From: Pseudoalteromonas sp. OOF1S-7
GTDB taxonomy: Bacteria > Pseudomonadota > Gammaproteobacteria > Enterobacterales > Alteromonadaceae
NCBI RefSeq assembly: GCF_022347765.1
Contig: NZ_JAKRFZ010000002.1
Location: forward strand, 124,001 to 188,000
Reading direction: 5' to 3'
Length of the DNA stretch: 64,000 nt
How positions within the stretch are numbered: the first letter of the stretch is position 1; each line of letters begins with the position of its first letter. Below, piece after piece: positions 29,952 through 38,200 of the stretch. Made by a program: the position numbers and the translations under genes. The notes beneath the pieces were generated by a model. The model saw only the letters and a program-made list of their open reading frames with translations, made no database searches and had not been told where the DNA came from.

Positions 29952-30513
29952 CCTTATAGTGCTTTCTGCATACCGATACATAGCGATCATTACCACCAAT
30001 TTCGACCTGAGCGCCGTCCGCAATCGCGCGCCCTGTCGCGTCCAGTCTTAATACATGGTTGGCCTTGCGACCACAGTGGCATACCGTTTTCAGTTCAATC
30101 AGCTTGTCCGCCCAGGCCAGTAAATACTGTGCACCTTCGAACAGCTCGCCGCGGAAATCGGTTCTGAGTCCGTAACATAGCACCGGGATCCCCAACAGAT
30201 CGACCACATCGGTTAACTGCGATACCTGCTGCTTGCTCAGAAACTGGCTCTCATCGACCAGAATACAATCCAGAGATTGCTTGTCATGGCACTGATTAAT
30301 CAAGCTTAACAGATCCGTTGTACTCTCATATGTATGCGCATCGGCTTCAAGTCCGATCCGCGATGCCACTTTGCCAACCCCGGCACGATCATCAAGCGCA
30401 GCTGTCAGAATAAATGGGTTCATTCCCCGTTCGCGATAATTAAATGCAGATTGCAACAAAGTGGTAGATTTACCCGCATTCATTGCTGAATAATAAAAAT
30501 ATAATTGCGCCAT
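29932..30513 (-). CDS. tdk: Thymidine kinase
   Basis: This 193-residue type II thymidine kinase phosphorylates thymidine with ATP in the salvage pathway. The P-loop is at residues 9-17 (AMNAGKSTT), the DxxE metal site in ILVDESQFL (~86-92), and the lasso and zinc Cys pairs are at VCHCG and VCRKH. The length is normal. The gene is monocistronic and its ATG is preceded by an AT-rich promoter region. Confidence 0.96.
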   Translation of the reverse strand: MAQLYFYYSAMNAGKSTTLLQSAFNYRERGMNPFILTAALDDRAGVGKVASRIGLEADAHTYESTTDLLSLINQCHDKQSLDCILVDESQFLSKQQVSQLTDVVDLLGIPVLCYGLRTDFRGELFEGAQYLLAWADKLIELKTVCHCGRKANHVLRLDATGRAIADGAQVEIGGNDRYVSVCRKHYKAELNKL

Positions 30514-30576
30514 GTGCTTGTATCAGCCGCTAAAAAATTCGCGATAGTCTACCCAAACTGAACCGAATAAGCCAGC

Positions 30577-31407
30577 CTAGTCAAATACCAGCCAGGGCGC
30601 CGGCGCAGGAAGCCTGCTGCTGTCCTGGGCATCACCCGGATAACTTTGACGATTAATGTAAGCAATATAAATATGATGCAGCTCGGTGGTACTTAAGGAA
30701 GACCACAGGGCTTGTGCCGTTGAGGCATGCTCCTCCCTGAACTGTTTAGAAAAAGTCAGATAACCAAAGCTGATATCCAGTGGTGGGTATACCGCTTTTA
30801 GCTGTCTGCGATACGGAAATGCCGCAACCGCCTTACCATCCACCTGGCATAAACCGAATGTACCTTGTACTTTGCCCTTGAGTACCAACTCAAAAGCATC
30901 ACTTTGAGAATCGGTATTCAGGATCGTATATTTATCACTGCCTACCGAATCGGCCACCGAGTACCCTCTTGGCACTGCCAGGTCGATTGGATAGGTGTGC
31001 TCAGAAATGGCAGTTTGCAGTTGCGTCATACCCACCAGACAAGTGCCCAACCGACTGATGGAGCTTAGCGTGTTTGGAGAACCATCTTCGTTAAGTGGAT
31101 ATGACAAAAACGCCTGCCGTGACTGGCGGTAGCTGGCGATAACGGCATCCACACGATTGCGTTTGATCTCATAGAGGCAACGCTGCCAGGGTTTACGCAC
31201 AAACTGAAACTGTACGTCATCGACCTGAGTTTCGAGTTGTCTTAAAATCTCTATTGTCGCGCCGGGATTTTCCTGTGGCACATCAAGCCCGTTACCCAGA
31301 AAAAATGGCGGAATATGCTTGTCCTCATAACACAGCCTAATTGACACATTTGCAGCCACCTGGCAGCAGACCAGCAAAAATATCAAAGAAATAACAGTAA
31401 ATCGCAT
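30577..31407 (-). CDS. Periplasmic solute-binding protein, SBP_bac_3-like
   Basis: This 276-residue protein has a cleaved signal peptide (MRFTVISLIFLLVCCQVAAN). The mature part starts VSIRLCYEDKHIPPFFLG and has PWQRCLYEIKRNRVDAVIAS, which is the usual layout of family 3 solute-binding domains. No ABC permease or ATPase gene is nearby. Such orphan binding proteins are common in Alteromonadales, and a ligand or sensory role cannot be assigned. Several Cys (for example LGTCLVG and GLCQVDG) could pair in the periplasm. Confidence 0.72.
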   Translation of the reverse strand: MRFTVISLIFLLVCCQVAANVSIRLCYEDKHIPPFFLGNGLDVPQENPGATIEILRQLETQVDDVQFQFVRKPWQRCLYEIKRNRVDAVIASYRQSRQAFLSYPLNEDGSPNTLSSISRLGTCLVGMTQLQTAISEHTYPIDLAVPRGYSVADSVGSDKYTILNTDSQSDAFELVLKGKVQGTFGLCQVDGKAVAAFPYRRQLKAVYPPLDISFGYLTFSKQFREEHASTAQALWSSLSTTELHHIYIAYINRQSYPGDAQDSSRLPAPAPWLVFD

Positions 31408-31479
31408 TAAAACAGACTTTTAGTCGGGCTTTCTCTTATTATATAACCCACCTGTAGGCTTGGCTATGACGAGCCTGCA

Positions 31480-31944
31480 TTACTGGGTAATTTTTATCCC
31501 TTCGTGGGCTAAGAGCCAGGATTTGCGCGCCAACCCGCCGGCGTAACCCGTCAACTTACCGTTTGCACCAATAATCCGATGGCAAGGTACTATGATACTG
31601 ATTGGGTTTTTGCCATTGGCAGAACCAACCGCCCGCACGGCCTTTGGGTTTTCAAGCTTATTCGCCATCCAGCCGTAAGTATTCGTTTCCCCAAAAGGAA
31701 TTTGACACAGTAACTGCCACACAGCTTGCTGAAAAGGCGTGCCCTGAGTGTCCAACGCCACATCAAAGCAAGTGCGTTGCCCTGCAAAGTATTCAGTTAA
31801 CTGCTCACAGGCACGCTCAAGGTGAGTATTGCTGCCATCTGGATACCGGGATTTAGGCGCAAAGCCTACATAACTCAGCCCTTTATCCGTCGCCTGTAGG
31901 GTAACGTCGCCAACCGGGCTCGCTAAAGTGGTTTGAACTTTCAT
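31480..31944 (-). CDS. ogt: Methylated-DNA-protein cysteine methyltransferase
   Basis: This 154-residue suicide repair protein transfers the alkyl group of O6-alkylguanine or O4-alkylthymine to its active Cys in IIVPCHRIIGANGKLTGYAGG (given here as PCHRI at ~121 with the following G-x-L-T-G-Y-x-G-G-L). The Asn hinge and helix-turn-helix (FGETNTYGWMA; AVRAVGSANGKNP) are in place. It follows the ada-alkA fusion gene with a 27-base gap on the same strand, so the two are likely one adaptive alkylation-repair unit, with the fusion supplying the Ada sensor. Confidence 0.94.
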   Translation of the reverse strand: MKVQTTLASPVGDVTLQATDKGLSYVGFAPKSRYPDGSNTHLERACEQLTEYFAGQRTCFDVALDTQGTPFQQAVWQLLCQIPFGETNTYGWMANKLENPKAVRAVGSANGKNPISIIVPCHRIIGANGKLTGYAGGLARKSWLLAHEGIKITQ

Positions 31945-31971
31945 AATTTGCTCCTGTGTATAAATACGTGC

Positions 31972-33330
31972 CTATGCGAGTTGCTGCCATAAGTGAAAAG
32001 TCAGATAGCTTCTGAATGGGGCGCAACCGGGTTCATTTATCTCCCCGACTTTATCCACCGCTTTTCGCACGCCCAAATCGCCGCCCAGGTAAATATCAGG
32101 GGCGCTCAGGCCGCGCATTTTTGCATAATCTACGGTCCAGGGGCCAATACCTTTGATTGTTAACCAGGACTGTGGGGTGCAATCCGGCTCATTGACATAG
32201 TGCTGTGCCAGCGCGATGATAGCCTGTTTACGCCGCTCAGGCATTTTAAAAAACGCCAGCTCGGATGCCGCTATCTCAGCGGGACCGGGAAACTGATAGC
32301 TGCCATCTTGCAGTGGCTCACCCAGTGCTTCCACAAGCTGGATCATCAGGTTTTTAGCCGCAACCACGCTGATCTGTTGCCCCAGTATAGCACGTACGCC
32401 AGCCTCAAACGGCGTCCATATCCCCGGCAACCTAAGTCCCTCTTGCAGCACAACTCCATCGCAATGCTGTTGCAAATGCGCGTTGATAAACACGGCGTCA
32501 GCATCCAGGTCCAGAATACGGCGAATATTACTTACCACCAAAGGTAGGCCTTTCAGGTCGTTCATTTCAATCAGTACTCTGAAGCGGTTGTGTTCTTTTT
32601 CAAAGTAAGCGCTAAAGCGCCCCTGGTACTCATCCAGGGTAAAATTACGACCATACGAAGTGTCGTCTAACCATTCCAGTCCAGTGACCAGGCGGTGCGC
32701 TAAAAACTCTCTGAGCAAAAGCCAGTTATATGGTGGGCGGAATGCCATCATTAGTTCAATCTGGCGACAGGCCTGTGCACCTCGGCGTAAGCTGGAAGGT
32801 GTTATCTGATGTAGCCGGCTAAAAGCATCATTAAATCGACGCAGGGAATTAAACCCGCAGGCATAAGCTACCTGAGTAATCGGCAACGCAGTTTGCTGCA
32901 ACAGTTGCTTTGCCAGATCGCATTGTTTGAACAAAGCATATTGCTTGGGCGCGATGCCATAATACTGCTGAAATAACTTGCCCAAATAACGAGGCGTGAT
33001 CCCCAGTTTTTCGGCCAGCTCCGCGACACTTGCACTGCTTAGGAAACCATTGTCTATCATACGCTTGGCTCTAACCACAGTCGTCTGCGTGCCCATCCAG
33101 GCATAACTACCCGGCGCGCTGTCAGGCCGACAACGAATACAGGGCCTGAAGCCTGCCTGGGCTGCTGCATGCGCGTGCTGATAATAAACCACATTGTGTT
33201 CTTTTGCCGCCGGTGCAGGACAGATTGGGCGACAGTAAATGCCGGTGCTTTTCACTGCCACATAAAACAACCCATCGAACCGAGCGTCTCTGCTTTTTCG
33301 TGCCTTTTCGCAAATTTCTGAGGAAAACAT
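31972..33330 (-). CDS. Ada sensor / AraC HTH / AlkA glycosylase fusion
   Basis: This 452-residue fusion has three parts. Residues ~1-80 are the Ada zinc domain, with Cys in GIYCRPICPA and CIRCRPD; the first Cys accepts methyl from DNA phosphotriesters. Residues ~85-185 are an AraC-type DNA-binding domain (ITQVAYACGFNSLRRFNDAF). Residues ~190-452 are an AlkA-like 3-methyladenine glycosylase II with the HhH motif IKGIGPWTVDYA and the catalytic Asp in YLGGDLGVRK. This arrangement joins sensing, transcription activation and base removal, with the O6-methylguanine step left to the ogt product next door. The family often annotates this as DNA-3-methyladenine glycosylase 2. Confidence 0.93.
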   Translation of the reverse strand: MFSSEICEKARKSRDARFDGLFYVAVKSTGIYCRPICPAPAAKEHNVVYYQHAHAAAQAGFRPCIRCRPDSAPGSYAWMGTQTTVVRAKRMIDNGFLSSASVAELAEKLGITPRYLGKLFQQYYGIAPKQYALFKQCDLAKQLLQQTALPITQVAYACGFNSLRRFNDAFSRLHQITPSSLRRGAQACRQIELMMAFRPPYNWLLLREFLAHRLVTGLEWLDDTSYGRNFTLDEYQGRFSAYFEKEHNRFRVLIEMNDLKGLPLVVSNIRRILDLDADAVFINAHLQQHCDGVVLQEGLRLPGIWTPFEAGVRAILGQQISVVAAKNLMIQLVEALGEPLQDGSYQFPGPAEIAASELAFFKMPERRKQAIIALAQHYVNEPDCTPQSWLTIKGIGPWTVDYAKMRGLSAPDIYLGGDLGVRKAVDKVGEINEPGCAPFRSYLTFHLWQQLA

Positions 33331-33574
33331 ACTTTACTCTTGTGTGTGACCCGGACTCAGTGTAACTCAATCGGGACCTGATACTGGCCATATTCGGAAC
33401 CCAATACAAAGGAGTGACCAGATTGCACATATATTATGCGCGCATTGACGCACAATTTATAGTGATGACCGGGCACAACAAACATAGCCTCAACTCACGC
33501 TTGGCGTAATTTTTAAGCCGCTTACTCTCCTATTGCATTTGATTGTTATTTAAAGTCCAAAAACTGAACTGAAA

Positions 33575-33589
33575 TGAGAATAATAATCA
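33575..33589 (+). promoter_or_regulatory. Fur box upstream of bacterioferritin operon
   Basis: TGAGAATAATAATCA matches the 7-1-7 Fur consensus TGATAATnATTATCA at all but two positions. It lies about 35 bases upstream of the -35 element of the bfr promoter, a position more suited to activation than to simple block. The rest of the 33331-33683 gap shows nothing else besides that promoter. Confidence 0.6.
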
Positions 33590-33622
33590 CTTGTTAATAT
33601 GTTGATTTATAAAGATTTTTTG

Positions 33623-33650
33623 TTGACACGGAAAATTAAATACGTACACT
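33623..33650 (+). promoter_or_regulatory. Sigma-70 promoter of the bacterioferritin operon
   Basis: TTGACA (33623-33628) and TACACT (33645-33650) are separated by 16 bases. The distance to the ATG at 33684 leaves a leader of about 27 bases with GAGG near its end. Confidence 0.65.
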
Positions 33651-33683
33651 GGCGTCAATTTAGAACGAATTGAGGTGACACTT

Positions 33684-34154
33684 ATGCAAGGCAAGCAACA
33701 GGTAATCGATGCATTTAACGCACTACTGGCCAATGAGCTGGCTGCCATTGATCAGTACTTTATTCATTCCCGTATGTATGACGACTGGGGTCTGAATAAG
33801 CTTTATGAGCGTCTTAATCACGAAATGGAAGAAGAAACTACGCACGCAGATTGGCTCATCAAGCGTATCTTGTTCCTTGAAGGTGTCCCAAACATGACCA
33901 AGCGCCGCGACCTGCTGATCGGTAGTGACGTTAAATCCATGATGGAAAACGATCTTAAACTGGAGCTGGAAGTGGTAGAAAGCGTTAAGCAAGCCATCAA
34001 GATCTGCGAGCAGGAACAGGACTACCAGTCACGTGCCGTACTCGAAAAACTGCTGTTTGATACAGAAGAAGACCATGTTTACTGGTTGGAGCAGCAAATC
34101 GGGCTGATCGATAAAATCGGCATCCAAAATTATTTGCAATCCCAGCTGGCATAA
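33684..34154 (+). CDS. bfr: Bacterioferritin subunit with ferroxidase centre
   Basis: This is a 156-residue four-helix ferritin. In E. coli Bfr numbering the ferroxidase ligands E18, E51, H54 and E94 are present, and the last pair appears as E128/H131 (one-residue shift). The heme ligand Met52 is replaced by Thr. It therefore should oxidise Fe(II) but not bind heme in a homodimer. The second subunit, 9 bases downstream, has the opposite pattern, so the two likely form a mixed 24-mer. I chose the ATG at 33684 because GAGG lies 8 bases upstream; a GTG at 33675 is in frame. Confidence 0.93.
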   Translation: MQGKQQVIDAFNALLANELAAIDQYFIHSRMYDDWGLNKLYERLNHEMEEETTHADWLIKRILFLEGVPNMTKRRDLLIGSDVKSMMENDLKLELEVVESVKQAIKICEQEQDYQSRAVLEKLLFDTEEDHVYWLEQQIGLIDKIGIQNYLQSQLA

Positions 34155-34163
34155 GGAGTCATT

Positions 34164-34628
34164 ATGAAAGGCGATAAAGCTGTCATTAGTGCACTGAACA
34201 CCGTATTGGCAAACGAGCTGGTAGGTATCAACCAGTATTTCCTGCATGCCCGGATGTTCAAAGATTTTGGGTTTACTCTGCTGGACAAAGCAGACTACAA
34301 AACCTCAATCCAGAAAATGAAAAATGCAGACCGCTTGATTGAACGTATTCTGTTTCTGGAGGGCTTGCCTAACTTGCAGGATCTGGGGAGACTCAAAATT
34401 GGTGAAAATTGCGAAGAAATGATTGCAGCCAATATGGCTTTTGAACAGGCCTCCTTAGGGGAGCTGGTTCACGCCATTGCTTTGTGTGAGGAAAAGCAGG
34501 ATTACATCAGTCGTGAAGCACTGGATAATATCCTCAACGAGCAGGAAGAGCAAATTGACTGGCTGGAAACTCAGCAGCACCTAATTAAGGTGACTGGCAT
34601 CGAGAACTACTTACAGACTCAGATGTGA
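34164..34628 (+). CDS. bfr: Bacterioferritin subunit with heme Met but no ferroxidase centre
   Basis: This 154-residue Bfr keeps heme ligand M52 (QKMKNAD) and E18 and E94, but position 51 is Lys, 54 is Asn, 127 is Gln and 130 is Gln. The di-iron site is therefore lost. It follows the other subunit by 9 bases with AAGGAG before the ATG. By comparison with two-subunit bacterioferritins such as those of Neisseria, it provides the heme route for electrons during iron release. A terminator follows directly. Confidence 0.93.
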   Translation: MKGDKAVISALNTVLANELVGINQYFLHARMFKDFGFTLLDKADYKTSIQKMKNADRLIERILFLEGLPNLQDLGRLKIGENCEEMIAANMAFEQASLGELVHAIALCEEKQDYISREALDNILNEQEEQIDWLETQQHLIKVTGIENYLQTQM

Positions 34629-34632
34629 TACT

Positions 34633-34659
34633 AAAAAAGGGCTTAACAGCCCTTTTTTT
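34633..34659 (+). terminator. Rho-independent terminator of the bfr operon
   Basis: AAAAAAGGGCT and AGCCCTTTTTT form an 11-base stem with a 4-base loop and a T-run, just after the second bfr stop. The A-run makes it able to act on the convergent bfd gene too. Confidence 0.93.
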
Positions 34660-34687
34660 GAGAATGAGGTTTTAACCCAATAATAAA

Positions 34688-34882
34688 TTAAGCAACCTGC
34701 TCTGTTACATCAACGATGTCGATCAGCTTTTCATTCAGTATTTTCTTTGCACAATTACAGCATTTACCGCACTGTGAACCTACACCCAGCTCTTTGCTCA
34801 AATCACGCATAGATCTTGCCCCATCATCAATAGACTCGGCGATTTTTTTATCCGTTACACCGTGGCAAATGCAGATATACAT
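34688..34882 (-). CDS. bfd: Bacterioferritin-associated ferredoxin
   Basis: This 64-residue [2Fe-2S] protein has Cys ligands C4 and C6 (YICICHGVTD) and C38 and C41 (GSQCGKCCNCA). It docks on bacterioferritin at the heme and passes electrons to release stored iron. It is convergent with the bfr pair and has its own Fur box just upstream, so it should be made when iron is scarce, opposite in logic to storage. Confidence 0.94.
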   Translation of the reverse strand: MYICICHGVTDKKIAESIDDGARSMRDLSKELGVGSQCGKCCNCAKKILNEKLIDIVDVTEQVA

Positions 34883-35214
34883 AACTGAAAACCATTCTCA
34901 ATAACCTTAACTGCAGATAAGTTTAATCTAAACAAAAATGGTTATCAACAACAAAAACAGAAATAATGAGAATAATTCGTAGTTGCATTGAATTGGATTT
35001 TTATACGCCTTTTAGTTCAAGAGCTTAGTTTTTTACTCGACCCGCCTTTTTTTCACCTAAAAAATAGCCACCTGAGTCATTTTTACGAAATCTCGTTCAG
35101 CTCGGCTTATAAATTGATATAATTAGCATAACCTGAGCAACGCTTGTCTCAGCAACTATGACAGCACAAAAGCATCAAAGGACTGTTCTCTGTTGTGCGC
35201 CCGGGAAAGAGTGA
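34883..35214. promoter_or_regulatory. bfd control region with Fur boxes
   Basis: This 332-base divergent gap lies between bfd and the GGDEF/EAL gene. TGAAAACCATTCTCA at 34886-34900 matches the Fur 7-1-7 consensus with three mismatches and sits right before the bfd start. A second site, AATAATGAGAATAATT, begins at 34962 and matches the 19-base Fur consensus at about 13 positions. No other feature is seen. Confidence 0.55.
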
Positions 35215-38200
35215 ATGAACAACTGGCTACAAGCAGCATTATTGTCTTTTTTACTGATATACCATCACCTGGTGGTTGCAGATCCTTATTATGCAAACCA
35301 AATAAGCCGCCTATCAACACAAGAAGGACTATCTCAGTCGAGTGTAACTGGTTTGGTGCAGGACAAACAAGGGTACATCTGGATTGCCACCCATCAGGGA
35401 CTGAATCGTTACGACGGCAACCAGTTTAGTCCTTTTCAGGGGCAAGCGCTATTTTCCGCTAGTGATATCTTACTCATCAAGTTGCTTAGTGATAATCAGC
35501 TCTTTGTCTCAACAGCCCAGTCGGGTGCTTTTTTAATCGACACCCACACCTTTTCTCTGGTTAAATTGTTTGATCAGGGAGGGCGTCAAGGCATAGCACC
35601 TGATGCCGCGGTTAACGCCGTTGCCCAGTTTGAGCACAATTACGTGATTGCAATAGAAAACGTGCTATATACCGTCAATGCACAAACTCTCGAATCTAAA
35701 CGCCTGGCGACACTTCCCCGTACAGCTTATATCCGAACCTTACTGACATGGCACGATACTTTGCTCATTGGCTCTGAGTCTGGGCTGTTTCAGCTCGAAA
35801 ACGAGCAACTGACTCTGATAAACCACTTAGGTTCAACCAAACAGTCTGCGCTCAATAACAATGTGAAATTGCTAAAGCAAGACCCAGCACTGGGATTGTT
35901 TGTAGGTACAGTGGAAGGCTTGTTTGCCATTCCAAGCCATGACCGCCAACTACAATCCGATCTGGCTTATCAACTTGTGCCGCAGCTCAACATTTGGGCT
36001 CATGAACGTGGTCCCTATGGGGAGTACCTGGCCACAGACACCGGGTTATATCTGCTTGACCGCCGTCGTCACAGTGCCAGTCAGCTTTTCTCTTTCAATG
36101 AAAGCCGCTACTTAACACCGCAAAATACCATCCCCGTCATGCTATTAGACAAACATGCAAACTTATGGCTTGGGTCCAACAATAATGGGGCCTTTGTCTG
36201 GCCAACGTCTGCATATCGCTTTAAGTTGCTTGCTTCCCACGATAATAATTTTAACAACAATATCTGGGCTGTGCATCAAGGCAACGATGGCTCACTCTGG
36301 TTGGGCAGCGATGACGGACTGCATCGCTTTTCTGTGACACCACACTCAACCCTGCAACAAAGTTATTTCCGTGACCCAAACCGCAAACCAGCCTACGGCA
36401 GCCATGCCGTCTACCGCATCTATAGCTCTCCCTATCTGGCCGACAATATCCTCCTGCTCGATACCAGAGCCGGGCTGAAGCAATTTGATAAATTGACCGG
36501 GCAAACCACAGATATCATTGTCTCCAACACAAACGAGGCCATAACGGGCGATGACCACCTGGTTGGGTCGTTAATGCTGGATCAACGGACACTGCTGTTT
36601 CACACCCATCACAATATTTTCCTGTATGACCTTGCTTTACAAACGGTCACCAGAGTGGAAGAGCTTGAAGCACAGCTCAAAGATCTGCAAAGCCTGTTAT
36701 TTCTGCCTGCCAGACCAGAAAAGCCCTATGAGTTACTATTCAGCAGCAGCACAGCACTGCTCAGCTACGACCGACGTAGTCACCAGATCACACCCGTATG
36801 GCAAGCAGAAACAGCGCCTGACAGTGCCTACCCACTCGTCAATGACTGGATGCAGGATGGACAGGGACGACTGTGGCTGGCAACCAACTCAATGGGATTG
36901 ATTGCACTTGAAACGGGCAACTTCAAACGTATCATACATATCACTGAAAATCAGGGACTGGCTAGCAACACCCTGTACGAATTGGAGCGTGATTTACACA
37001 ACAAGCTTTGGATCAGCAGTCAAAATGGACTCTATTCACTTGATTTAGAGACATTGCGCCTTGCCCATTTTGACCATCGCAACGGACTGGTTACCAATGA
37101 ATTTAACCTGGGAGCGAGCCAGGTCCTGCATTCAGGCGATTTACTATTTGGCACCCCCAACGGCGCAGTGAAGTTTGCCCCCAATGCTTTTACCCTGCCG
37201 GCAGATACAGAACAACTAGCCTTTTCTAACGTACAACTGATGTCGAGACCTATGCTGGCATCACCGGCACAGCTACAGGGGCAGACTTTGCAGTTCGAAT
37301 ATAACGATATGGGATTTCGCTTTGAATTCAGCCAGTTCAATATTTTTAATGTCCGGCGTAATTTTGTCCACGCTCACCTATCTGGTCCAGTTTCAGTCGA
37401 GGTTGAGCATGTTCCGAATAACTACCTGTTCTTTAATACATTAAAACCAGGACAATATACCCTGACGCTGTCTGAATTCAGACCCGGCAGCGATGAAACA
37501 CGTGCACAAAGCCAGCTACATTTTGAGGTCAAACATGCCTGGTGGAATACACCGCTGGCAATGGTTAGTTATGTTTTGCTCGCGATTGGATTGCTGATAG
37601 CTTTGTACCGTAAACACCAGCATAAGCAATTTGCTCTGCGCCAGACCTACGAACAACTGGCACATGCCAAAGCCCAAACCGACCTGGCACTTAAAAAAAC
37701 ACAAAGCGGGTTGTGGAGTATGGATATACCTACTCAGCAAATCACTTTGCTTGGCAATGCTCAGGGCGCTAACCAGGGCAAGCAGCTCAGTCTGAGTGCT
37801 TTTTTTGATAAGGTGCATCCTCAGGACCTGGAGATGGTGCAGCGGCAGTGGGCACGCTTTCTGGCAGCCCCTGACAGTCAGCTTTCTATCACTTATCGTA
37901 TTCATTCAAAACAGCAAGGCTGGCTCTGGTATCACGATATTGCCAAGGTCAGTGAATGGGATGCCCATGGTTCCCCACTCAGAGCGTCCGGCATCTATAG
38001 CAATATTACCGAGCAAAAAGCACATCAGCTGAATGCTGCGATGTTTGCTCAGGCCTTGTCTCAAATCCAGGACTGGCTACTGATATTAGACAGCAACCTG
38101 CAACTGTTGTCGGTCAATCAGAGTTTATCAGCCTCTTTAGGGCTGGGAAATCAGCAACCTCAAGAGCAGCTGACACTGGCTAAACTGAAAAAGCTTCTGG

